Below, one piece after another: positions 15,932 to 22,326 of a stretch of 34,808 nt of DNA (position 1 is the stretch's first letter; every line of letters begins with the position of its first letter). Both the position numbers and the translations under genes were made by a program. The notes under the pieces are model-generated. The model saw only the letters and a list, made by a program, of their open reading frames with translations, was not told the origin of the DNA and ran no database searches. The DNA comes from Chloroflexota bacterium (lineage in GTDB: Bacteria; Chloroflexota; Anaerolineae; DSLN01), in NCBI GenBank assembly GCA_902812335.1, contig CADDZL010000006.1, forward strand, positions 1 through 34,808, in the 5' to 3' direction.

Positions 15932-16552
15932 ATGGCTGAGGCAGTGTCTTGCGTTGTGCTGGCAGGCGGCAAGTCGTCGCGTATGGGGACGGACAAGTCG
16001 TTCCTTCCCATCCTCGGACGTCCGCTCATCGAGGAGGTGCTGACACGGGTAGAGGGGCTGGGCGTGGAGACGCTGATTGTGACCAACCGTCCCGATGATT
16101 ACCGTTACCTGGGCCTGTCCCTTTTCACCGATGCTGTTCCCAACCAGGGTGCATTGGGCGGCATCTACACCGCGGTTCAAGCCGCCCGTGCCCCCTTTGT
16201 GCTGGTAGTCGCCTGCGATATGCCCTTCCTTAATCGTGATCTGCTGGCGTACCTGGTGAGCTTGCGCTCGGGTTACGACGTGGTCGCGCCGCGCCTGGGA
16301 GGTGTGCCCGAGCCGCTGCACGCCGTCTACGCCAGGAGTTGTCTGGAACCGATGCGCCGCAGTATGGAAAGCGGTATGCTCAAGATCATCGCCTTTTACC
16401 CTGAGGTCCGGCTGCGCTATGTGGACGAGCCGGAGATTGACCGCTTTGACCCCCAGCACCTGTCCTTTATGAACGTCAATACCCCGCAGGAACTGGCCCA
16501 CGCGCGGGCACTGGCGACCCGCATGGGAGGCCCTTCCCATTCATCTGCCTGA
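15932..16552 (+). CDS. mobA: Molybdenum cofactor guanylyltransferase
   Basis: A 206-residue nucleotidyltransferase that attaches GMP to molybdopterin, giving the MGD form of the cofactor. The N-terminal LAGGKSSRMGTDK (10-22) is the family GTP-binding signature, and VACDMPFL carries the metal-binding Asp. NQGALGGIYTAV and the C-terminal NVNTPQEL segment are also typical. Length is normal (about 195-210). There is no Shine-Dalgarno sequence; the predicted promoter places the transcript start almost on the ATG. No other Mo-cofactor gene is nearby, so it is isolated from its pathway here. Confidence 0.93.
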   Translation: MAEAVSCVVLAGGKSSRMGTDKSFLPILGRPLIEEVLTRVEGLGVETLIVTNRPDDYRYLGLSLFTDAVPNQGALGGIYTAVQAARAPFVLVVACDMPFLNRDLLAYLVSLRSGYDVVAPRLGGVPEPLHAVYARSCLEPMRRSMESGMLKIIAFYPEVRLRYVDEPEIDRFDPQHLSFMNVNTPQELAHARALATRMGGPSHSSA

Positions 16553-16595
16553 GAAATAGCTCTCTGATCCTACTGCCTCCCGCCTATTTGTGGCG

Positions 16596-16601
16596 TATAA
16601 T
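16596..16601 (+). promoter_or_regulatory. -10 box upstream of the receiver-GAF gene
   Basis: A perfect TATAAT lies 65 bases before the ATG at 16666. The position for a -35 box (about 16573-16578, CTGCCT) is weak, so only the -10 element is supported. Confidence 0.45.
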
Positions 16602-16665
16602 GAGAGAGCGATAACCTCTCGAACAGGGTAGCACAACGGGATAGCGCCCGGGGAAGGGACGATCT

Positions 16666-17859
16666 ATGGCTGGCGAACGAGTCCTGGTATTTGATACGCG
16701 GCAGGTAAACCGTGACTTCTTTCTGTATCAGGTGCTGCGCCCCGCAGGCTATGTGCCGATCATCGCAGATTCGTGGGACGCTGCCTTGCGCCAGGCATTG
16801 GATTCGCCCCCGGACCTGATGATCCTGCCACTGACCGCCGATGGCCAATTGCCGGCCGACCTGATCCGGAAAGTGCTCCAACGCAGCCCTGAGACCGCCG
16901 TCCTGGTGATGACACCGCAATGGAGCGAGCAACTGGCTGTCCAGTGCCGCGAACTGGGGACGCAGGTCACCGGTCATCTATCCTTCCCACTCAATGTGGC
17001 CGCCAGCATCGCCGCTATCGAGCGTGGGCTATCGAAGGTGCGCATCCAGCGCGAGGTCAGGCGTTTGACCGCTCCGCTGGCGGCGGCCAACCAGGAGACA
17101 CAGAACCGTGTGCGCGAACTGCAGGTGCTGATCGCGGTCATCCGTTCGGTGACATCGCTGATGGACTTGCAACAGGTGCTGGTGCGGGTAGTCGAGGCAG
17201 CCGTGTATCTGACCGGCGCCGAGGAGGGCTCCCTGTTGCTGGTGGATGAGGAGTCGGGCGAACTGTACATGCGGGCGGCCAAGAACTTCGACCAGGAGTT
17301 CGCCAAGACCTTCCGTCTGCCGGCTCAGGATAGCCTGGCGGGCCGCTGTGTCCGCTCCGGCGAGCCAGTGATGGTCAGCCAGCGCGGTCGGCAGAAAATC
17401 AAGACCGCTTATCTGGTCCAGTCCATCCTGTATGTGCCCATCACCGTGCGCAGCACGACCATTGGTGCGCTGGGCGTGGACAATCGCATCTCGACGAGAG
17501 CCTTCACGCCCTGGCACACGCGTGTCCTCCAGGCGCTGGCCGACTCAGCCGCCGTCTCTATTGAGAATGCCAAGCTGTATGAGGCGCTACAGGCCAAGGT
17601 ACGCACGCTGGAGGTAGCCTACGCTCGTGCCGTCGAGGCCGACAAGACTAAGACGATGGCGCTGGAAGGCACTGTCAGCGCCTTGTACGCCCGGCTAGAT
17701 GCGCTGCGCACGGTGCTCACGACGGCAGGCGGCGATAGCGGGCGTGGCCAGGCGATGCGTGAAGTCCGCAGTGAGATTGATGGCCTGGCCGATATACTCA
17801 AAGGGCTGCTGCCGGTCCCGGCGCACACTGGTCGAACCGACCCGCTTAAGACGCCATAG
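16666..17859 (+). CDS. Degenerate receiver plus GAF-domain protein
   Basis: A 397-residue cytoplasmic signalling protein. Residues about 4-122 have a receiver fold, but the phospho-acceptor strand reads LMILPLTADG with no Asp where ILxD is expected, so it is probably a pseudo-receiver. A helical linker leads to a GAF domain (about 170-305; VVEAAVYLTGAEEGSLLLVDEESGELY split by a turn, AGRCVRSGEPV, VPITVRSTTIGALGVDN). A heptad-like coiled coil follows (about 305-370). There is no kinase, cyclase or DNA-binding domain, so it probably acts by binding partners. The gene has a purine-rich GAAGGGA before the ATG and stands alone. Confidence 0.87.
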   Translation: MAGERVLVFDTRQVNRDFFLYQVLRPAGYVPIIADSWDAALRQALDSPPDLMILPLTADGQLPADLIRKVLQRSPETAVLVMTPQWSEQLAVQCRELGTQVTGHLSFPLNVAASIAAIERGLSKVRIQREVRRLTAPLAAANQETQNRVRELQVLIAVIRSVTSLMDLQQVLVRVVEAAVYLTGAEEGSLLLVDEESGELYMRAAKNFDQEFAKTFRLPAQDSLAGRCVRSGEPVMVSQRGRQKIKTAYLVQSILYVPITVRSTTIGALGVDNRISTRAFTPWHTRVLQALADSAAVSIENAKLYEALQAKVRTLEVAYARAVEADKTKTMALEGTVSALYARLDALRTVLTTAGGDSGRGQAMREVRSEIDGLADILKGLLPVPAHTGRTDPLKTP

Positions 17860-17968
17860 CCACGCCGAATACGACCTGGCGTCGGTCCTCGGCCAGGCGG
17901 TAACGCCTACAGATCAGCGCTTGGGCGCGCAGGGCGGCCAGCGGGTCAGCGGCGTCTTCGATGGTCAT
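17846..17968 (-). CDS. Possible 40-residue small protein
   Basis: An ATG-started minus-strand frame encodes 40 residues (beginning MTIEDAADPLAALRAQAL) with protein-like Arg/Ala-rich helical composition. It overlaps the 3' end of the receiver-GAF gene tail to tail by 14 bases and follows the HypE-like gene by 40 bases. There is no ribosome-binding site and no family is recognised, so it may be chance. Confidence 0.25.
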   Translation of the reverse strand: MTIEDAADPLAALRAQALICRRYRLAEDRRQVVFGVAMAS

Positions 17969-18008
17969 GAAATTATGGTAACCCGGCTACAGCGGTGCAA
18001 CCATCAGA

Positions 18009-19025
18009 TCAGGCCTGCTCGAACAGGCGCGTGATCTCGTCGCGTTCGAAGGATGGCAAAGGCCGCCGTTCCGATCCCTGCCGCAGCCACAGTCCGTCCC
18101 CGGCCGGCAAGACACGACCGATGACACTGGCAGCGATGCCGGCAGCTTGCAAAGCGGCGGTGATGGCGGCGGCGTCTTCCGCGGCGACGGCCAATAGTAG
18201 TGCGCCCGACGCGATGGCACCGGCCGGGTCGAGCCCGAAGTGGGCACACAGCGCCGCTGTCTCCGGCAGGATCGGCACTACTTCGGCGTCCACCTCCAGC
18301 CCTACCTCCGATGCCTGTGCCAGTTCCTGCAATCCGGTTGCCAATCCCCCTTCAGTCGGGTCATGCATGGCATGCACCCGCCCTGCGCCCAGCGCCACCT
18401 GGGCGTCACGCATGACACTGATCCCCGGTTGGTACAGGAAGTTGCGGCAGCGTTCCAGGAACTCCGGTGGGAGCAGGCCGGCGAGCGCCTCGGCCCGCTC
18501 GCGGGCGATGATGGCTGTCGCTTCGATGGCGATGCCTTTGGTCAGGATGAGCGCATCGCCGACGCGTGCTCCGCCAGCCGTCACAAGTTGCGCCGGGGCG
18601 ACCTCGCCCAACATGGTGCCGACGACGATGGGCCGGTCCAGGCCGTAAGTGATCTCGGTATGACCGCCGACCAGGCTGATGTCGAGTGCACGGCAGGCCG
18701 CGCCGATCTGGGTGAAGATAGCTTCAGCCAGTGCCACCTCGGTGCGGCCTTCGGGCAGGAGCAGTGTCGCCAGAAACCAGCGTGGCGTGGCTCCGGTGCA
18801 GGCAATGTCATTGGCATTGATCTGGACGGCGTACCAGCCGATGGCGTCGCTGGCGAAGGTGATCGGGTCTGTCTTGGCGACCAGATAACGGTCGCCCAGG
18901 TCAAGGACCGCGGCGTCCTGACCCACGCCCGGGCCAACAATGACGCGGGGATCGCTCGGCGACACCGCCTCAAGCAAACGGGCGAGCAGTGGAGCGGGCA
19001 GTTTGCCCAAAGGTAACAAACCCAT
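18009..19025 (-). CDS. AIR synthase-related protein (HypE-like)
   Basis: The 338-residue product has the PurM/HypE/ThiL/SelD two-domain ATP-binding fold. GPGVGQDAAVLDLG (about 31-44) is the N-terminal phosphate/metal segment. INANDIACTGATPRW, GGHTEITYGLDRP and MHDPTEGGLATGL are the matching family blocks. It resembles HypE most, but true HypE ends in a thiocarboxylate-accepting Pro-Arg-Ile-Cys tail and this protein ends FEQA. It therefore probably does not make the hydrogenase cyanide ligand, and no hyp or sel genes are nearby. Its substrate is unknown. The ATG follows a terminator U-tract within five bases and has no Shine-Dalgarno sequence. Confidence 0.85.
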   Translation of the reverse strand: MGLLPLGKLPAPLLARLLEAVSPSDPRVIVGPGVGQDAAVLDLGDRYLVAKTDPITFASDAIGWYAVQINANDIACTGATPRWFLATLLLPEGRTEVALAEAIFTQIGAACRALDISLVGGHTEITYGLDRPIVVGTMLGEVAPAQLVTAGGARVGDALILTKGIAIEATAIIARERAEALAGLLPPEFLERCRNFLYQPGISVMRDAQVALGAGRVHAMHDPTEGGLATGLQELAQASEVGLEVDAEVVPILPETAALCAHFGLDPAGAIASGALLLAVAAEDAAAITAALQAAGIAASVIGRVLPAGDGLWLRQGSERRPLPSFERDEITRLFEQA

Positions 19026-19030
19026 CGGTC

Positions 19031-19068
19031 GGAAAAGACAAAGGGCCGCCCTTGGGGGCGACCCTTTG
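19031..19068 (-). terminator. Intrinsic terminator directly before the HypE-like gene
   Basis: On the minus strand CAAAGGGTCGCCC (19056-19068) pairs with GGGCGGCCCTTTG (19039-19051), followed by TCTTTT. It ends five bases before the downstream ATG, so it must be bypassed for expression from the upstream promoter. Confidence 0.75.
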
Positions 19069-19082
19069 CTCGCGCCGTAGCA

Positions 19083-19136
19083 TCAATCCATGACTGGAGG
19101 TGATGCTACGGCGCGGCGCGAACTGTGATTACACAT
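19083..19136 (-). CDS. Putative 17-residue leader peptide
   Basis: The frame reads MCNHSSRRAVASPPVMD and stops with TGA inside the 15-bp hairpin. AGGAGG lies ten bases upstream, slightly far but strong. A Cys codon is second, followed by Asn, His, Ser, Ser, Arg, Arg; no single amino acid dominates. The reading frame, ribosome-binding site and position between promoter and terminator support a regulatory peptide. Confidence 0.5.
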   Translation of the reverse strand: MCNHSSRRAVASPPVMD

Positions 19137-19215
19137 GGTGGCACCACCTCCTATGGATAAAGATGGCAGATTGAAAGAAGATGCTCGTGCGGCCGGGCCG
19201 CACCTTCATGGCCCT

Positions 19216-19244
19216 ATTATCGCAAAAACAGGCCAGCCTGTCAA
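19216..19244 (-). promoter_or_regulatory. Consensus promoter of the attenuator leader
   Basis: On the minus strand TTGACA (19239-19244), 17 bp and GATAAT (19216-19221), five of six in the -10 box. It gives a leader of about 185 bases before the HypE-like ATG. Confidence 0.75.
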
Positions 19245-19271
19245 CTCACCAAAGGTCCTGGCCAGGACAGC

Positions 19272-19317
19272 CAGAGCCGGTTGTCCCTACGCGGCCCGGC
19301 AGGGACCTCTGGCTCTG
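19272..19317 (-). terminator. Hairpin downstream of the DUF5679-like gene
   Basis: CAGAGCC/GGCTCTG (19272-19278 / 19311-19317) and GTCCCT/AGGGAC (19283-19288 / 19301-19306) form a two-part stem 31 bases after the stop of the minus-strand gene and before the leader promoter. No U-tract is visible. Confidence 0.35.
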
Positions 19318-19348
19318 ACTGCCCAGCCAGCCCTGGCTGCGTTGGCAC

Positions 19349-19504
19349 CTACTTCTTCATAGACACAAATTTGTTCATGGGCGCGCCGCACACGGAGCAT
19401 GTGCCCTTTAGCATGCGCCGTCCGTTCTTGGTCGTCACTTCCTTCGGGTCCTTCATCACGCGCATCGTCTTTTCCTTGACACAGAAGGCTTCGACCTGAT
19501 CCAT
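19349..19504 (-). CDS. Small DUF5679-like zinc-ribbon-type protein
   Basis: The 51-residue product begins [20 protein letters not shown]. It contains the pattern [20 protein letters not shown] seen in the DUF5679 family of short basic proteins in Chloroflexota, Actinobacteria and archaea. The C-terminal CxxC (C36, C39) is present. The N-terminal pair is reduced to a single Cys (C8) with Lys-Glu-Lys after it, so a full four-Cys zinc site is missing. AAGGAGG lies six bases upstream of the ATG. The family's function is unknown. Confidence 0.85.
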   Translation of the reverse strand: MDQVEAFCVKEKTMRVMKDPKEVTTKNGRRMLKGTCSVCGAPMNKFVSMKK

Positions 19505-19544
19505 GGTGGGCCTCCTTCCCACATATGTTGGGGCGGCCCGTCCG

Positions 19545-19730
19545 CTAGGGCCGCTTGGGTTGCCTCATCCCGCTGCGGCGACCGCTCGCAACAGGACACA
19601 ATGTGCCCATGACGTCGGGCACTGCTGTCCGGCAGAGGCTAACGGCGACGAACGATGCCAGGCCTATTCCAGCGATGGAGGGTGCCTCAGACAGGGCCGG
19701 AAGCGCAGTGAGGCCGGCGACGCGAGCCAT
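19545..19730 (-). CDS. Possible leaderless 61-residue protein or upstream ORF
   Basis: A minus-strand ATG at 19730 lies seven bases after the TATAAT box at 19737-19742, so it coincides with the predicted transcription start. The 61-residue frame begins [13 protein letters not shown] and has a moderately hydrophobic stretch ([14 protein letters not shown]). The same promoter probably drives the DUF5679-like gene 41 bases beyond its stop, so this may be a co-transcribed small gene or just untranslated leader. No family is recognised. Confidence 0.3.
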   Translation of the reverse strand: MARVAGLTALPALSEAPSIAGIGLASFVAVSLCRTAVPDVMGTLCPVASGRRSGMRQPKRP

Positions 19731-19736
19731 AAAGCC

Positions 19737-19742
19737 ATTATA
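19737..19742 (-). promoter_or_regulatory. Extended -10 promoter toward the DUF5679-like gene
   Basis: On the minus strand TGTGG immediately precedes TATAAT (19737-19742), an extended -10 element. No -35 box is convincing. It is back to back with the trmFO promoter. Confidence 0.6.
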
Positions 19743-19773
19743 CCACAAGCCTACCCCCTAAGACCAATTGCCT

Positions 19774-19801
19774 TTGCCCGGCTTAGCGGGTGTGGTAAAA
19801 T
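19774..19801 (+). promoter_or_regulatory. Extended -10 promoter of trmFO
   Basis: TTGCCC (19774-19779), 16 bp and TAAAAT (19796-19801), preceded by TGTGG. Predicted start is about 19808, next to the ATG at 19809. Confidence 0.6.
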
Positions 19802-19808
19802 GGTCAGT

Positions 19809-21203
19809 ATGATGGAGAAGTTAACTGTCGTTGGCGGTGGGTTGGCTGGGGTCGAGGCGGCCTGGCAGGCCGCCGAACGGGGCGTCGAAGTGGACCTGTA
19901 CGAGATGCGCCCGCTGCGCACGACGCCAGCACACCTCACCGACCGACTGGCCGAACTGGTGTGTTCCAATTCACTGGGCTCTGACTTGCCCGACCGGGCA
20001 GCGGGGTTACTTAAGGCTGAGTTGCGCCGGCTGGGATCGCTCATCCTGACCTGCGCCGATGCCGCGCGCGTCCCGGCGGGTGGGGCGCTGGCCGTAGACC
20101 GTGAAGAGTTCGCGGCCCAGGTGACGCGGGCGATAGACAGCCATCCCCGCATCCGCCTGGTCCGGCAGGAGGTCATGGAAGTCCCTGCTGGGCCGGTCAT
20201 CATCGCCAGCGGCCCGCTGACATCGCCCGCGCTGGCTGCAGCCATCGCCCGGCTGACCGGCGCAGACTATCTGTACTTCTATGATGCCATGGCGCCCATC
20301 GTCTATCTGGATAGCGTCAACCTGGATGTCGCCTTTCGCGCTTCGCGCTACGATCGCGGCAGCGAGGACGCAGGAGACTATCTCAACTGCCCGCTCTCCC
20401 GCGCCGAGTACGAACGCTTCGTAGACGAACTGCTGGCTGCCGAACGCATCGAGCTACGCGACTTCGAACGTGATATCGCCGATGGCCGGGTAGGGGCAGC
20501 GGCCTGTGGGCTGGAGCCAGACCGCTTCTTCGAGGGATGCCTGCCGATTGAGGTTCTGGCGGCGCGTGGGCGCCAGGCGCTGGCCTTTGGCCCGATGCGA
20601 CCTGTCGGTCTGATCGATCCGCGTAGCGGCCGCCGCCCCTATGCGGTGGTACAGCTTCGCCGCGACAACCTGGCCGGGACGCTATATAACCTGGTCGGCT
20701 TCCAGACCAACCTGAAGTGGCCGGAGCAGAAGCGCGTCTTCCGTTTGATCCCGGGGCTGGAGGAGGCGGAGTTTGCTCGCTATGGGCAGATGCACCGCAA
20801 TACCTTCCTCAATGCGCCCATGCTGCTCCGGCCGACCCTGCAGTTCCGAGGGCGCGCTGACCTGTTCTTCGCGGGGCAGATCACCGGCGTGGAGGGTTAC
20901 GTTGGCAACGCCGGCACGGGCCTGGTGGCGGGGGTGAACGCGGCGCGGCTGATACGGGGAGAAGCGCCGCTCGTCTTCCCCATCGAGACCATGTTGGGTG
21001 CGCTGTGCCATTACGTCACGCATGCCGATCCCGCCAGCTTCCAGCCGATGAAGGCCAACTTCGGGCTGCTGCCACCGTTGGCAAATCCGCCACACGGAAA
21101 GCGCGAACGCTACGCTGCCTACAGCCGGCGGGCGCTAACAGTGCTGGATCGGTGGATGGCAGAGGTGGGGATGGAACTTGTGAGCGTGCGGGCCTTCGCA
21201 TAG
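19809..21203 (+). CDS. trmFO: TrmFO, folate/FAD-dependent tRNA m5U54 methyltransferase
   Basis: The 464-residue enzyme methylates U54 of tRNA to ribothymidine using methylenetetrahydrofolate and FADH2. The N-terminal dinucleotide fold reads [13 protein letters not shown] (GxGxxG at 9-14). The conserved cysteines are in [11 protein letters not shown] (C52) and FEGCLPIEV (C244). The C-terminal [20 protein letters not shown] is the second FAD block. The open frame extends upstream to 19503, but that part is not protein-like, and the family always starts just before the GGG motif. No Shine-Dalgarno sequence is present; the extended -10 promoter suggests a leaderless start at 19809 (19812 possible). 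Confidence 0.95.
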   Translation: MMEKLTVVGGGLAGVEAAWQAAERGVEVDLYEMRPLRTTPAHLTDRLAELVCSNSLGSDLPDRAAGLLKAELRRLGSLILTCADAARVPAGGALAVDREEFAAQVTRAIDSHPRIRLVRQEVMEVPAGPVIIASGPLTSPALAAAIARLTGADYLYFYDAMAPIVYLDSVNLDVAFRASRYDRGSEDAGDYLNCPLSRAEYERFVDELLAAERIELRDFERDIADGRVGAAACGLEPDRFFEGCLPIEVLAARGRQALAFGPMRPVGLIDPRSGRRPYAVVQLRRDNLAGTLYNLVGFQTNLKWPEQKRVFRLIPGLEEAEFARYGQMHRNTFLNAPMLLRPTLQFRGRADLFFAGQITGVEGYVGNAGTGLVAGVNAARLIRGEAPLVFPIETMLGALCHYVTHADPASFQPMKANFGLLPPLANPPHGKRERYAAYSRRALTVLDRWMAEVGMELVSVRAFA

Positions 21204-21208
21204 CCATT

Positions 21209-22213
21209 ATGCCTCGTCTAGCCCGGCCTGTGGTCCCCCGGCGGCACATAACCCAGAATCTGCGTCACCGGCTTGCACTGCTCCTGGCGACCCTGCTCCT
21301 GATCGCATGTGGGCCGGCCAACCCATCCCCTGCGCTCTCCCCTGTCAGGGGAGGGGAGATAAGGGAGAGGACGGCCGGCGCGCCGACGCCCGTGCCCACA
21401 CCATCGCCCGGCCCGTTCAGCGGTGAGCGGGCTTACGCCGATGTACTTAAGCAGATGGCGTTTGGGGCCAGGCCCACCGGCTCGCCCGCGCTGCGACAGA
21501 CCGGTGACTATATCAAGTCTGAACTGGAGAAAAGCGGTTGGACTGTTGAAGAACAAGAGTTTACCTATAAGGGGACACTGGTGCGCAATCTGATCGGGCG
21601 CAAAGGCGAGGGGCCGGTGGCACTGTTGGGCGCCCATTACGACACGCGCCGCCGTGCTGACCGTGACCGGGCTGACCCGACCGCGCCGGTGCCTGGTGCT
21701 AACGACGGTGCCAGTGGTGCTGCCGTCTTGCTCGAGCTCGCCCGCACCCTGGATATGTCACGCATTCCCTATCAGGTGTGGTTGGCCTTCTTCGACGCCG
21801 AGGACGACGGTGACCTCGATGGCTGGGAGTGGACGGTCGGCTCGGCTTATCTGGCCGAGCATCTTACCGTCCAACCGCGCTTCGTCATCGTCGTGGATAT
21901 GATCGGCGATACCGACCAGCAGATTTTTCTGGAGCGCAATTCGACGCCGGCGGTTCGCGATCGTATCTGGGCGGTTGCCGCCGATCTGGGCTACGGTACG
22001 GCTTTCATTAACCAGCCGCGCTACGCCATGCTCGATGATCATACTCCTTTCTTGCGGCGCGGCCTTCCAGCCGTGGACATCATTGACTTCGACTACCCTT
22101 ACTGGCACACCACGGCCGATACGGCCGACAAGGTGAGCCCAACCAGTCTGGAGCGGGTCGGGCGCACGCTGCAAGCCTTTCTAGAACGAGTGCCTCCTTC
22201 AACTCTGCCATAG
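21209..22213 (+). CDS. M28-family metallopeptidase / glutaminyl-cyclase-like lipoprotein
   Basis: A 334-residue exported lipoprotein. A basic start and hydrophobic core end in the lipobox LLIAC (about 29-33). A low-complexity Pro/Ala/Thr linker follows, then the zinc hydrolase domain with ligands in GAHYDTR, GANDGASG, FFDAEDDG, DMIGD and YWHTTADT, plus DDHTPFLRRG. The last two recall bacterial glutaminyl-peptide cyclotransferases as well as M28 aminopeptidases, so either activity is possible. It should act outside the membrane. The ATG at 21209 follows the trmFO stop by five bases with no ribosome-binding site, suggesting coupling to trmFO translation. The linker contains a palindromic repeat. 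Confidence 0.9.
   Translation: MPRLARPVVPRRHITQNLRHRLALLLATLLLIACGPANPSPALSPVRGGEIRERTAGAPTPVPTPSPGPFSGERAYADVLKQMAFGARPTGSPALRQTGDYIKSELEKSGWTVEEQEFTYKGTLVRNLIGRKGEGPVALLGAHYDTRRRADRDRADPTAPVPGANDGASGAAVLLELARTLDMSRIPYQVWLAFFDAEDDGDLDGWEWTVGSAYLAEHLTVQPRFVIVVDMIGDTDQQIFLERNSTPAVRDRIWAVAADLGYGTAFINQPRYAMLDDHTPFLRRGLPAVDIIDFDYPYWHTTADTADKVSPTSLERVGRTLQAFLERVPPSTLP
21336..21368. repeat. C/T-rich palindromic repeat inserted in frame in the M28 peptidase gene
   Basis: CTCCCCT (21337-21343) and AGGGGAG (21347-21353) are perfect arms around GTC, followed by more purine-rich bases. The insert lies in the linker right after the lipobox and encodes ALSPVRGGEIRER. Confidence 0.7.
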
Positions 22214-22240
22214 GGCATGTACATAGCTGCAAGTCAGTGG

Positions 22241-22299
22241 TATTATCCTGCCAGGTGTCCAGGTGACCGGCTAGGCCGGGGCAAGCCTGAGACACCTGG
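22241..22299 (+). promoter_or_regulatory. Extended -10 promoter and leader hairpin of hflX
   Basis: AGTGG precedes TATTAT (22241-22246). Arms CCAGGTGTC (22251-22259) and GACACCTGG (22291-22299) are perfect complements at the very start of the predicted transcript, with GC-rich inner pairing. The hairpin ends 12 bases before the AAGGAG ribosome-binding site, so it could affect hflX stability or translation. Confidence 0.5.
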
Positions 22300-22326
22300 A
22301 AGGATAGTGAAAGGAGAGAGTGGACT

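Larger units (their letters stand above)
19031..19209 (-). promoter_or_regulatory. Candidate transcription-attenuation leader of the HypE-like gene
   Basis: From the predicted start near 19209 the minus-strand leader holds, in order: a GTGCGGCC/GGCCGCAC hairpin, AGGAGG (19147-19152), GGTGG/CCACC pairing next to it, a 17-codon reading frame (19083-19136), a perfect 15-bp hairpin (19101-19115 with 19071-19085) overlapping the end of that frame, and an intrinsic terminator just before the gene. A translated leader peptide overlapping mutually placed hairpins is the plan of classic attenuators. The signal sensed is unknown. Confidence 0.6.

Noticed and set aside
19139-19147. TGGCACCAC on plus, resembling a T-box core
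   Set aside because: No Stem I before it and no terminator or synthetase gene after it. The sequence is explained by the GGTGG/CCACC pairing next to the leader-peptide ribosome-binding site on minus.
19503-19808. Upstream extension of the trmFO frame
   Set aside because: The translated part is not protein-like, overlaps a divergent promoter, and family members begin just before the GGGLAG motif.
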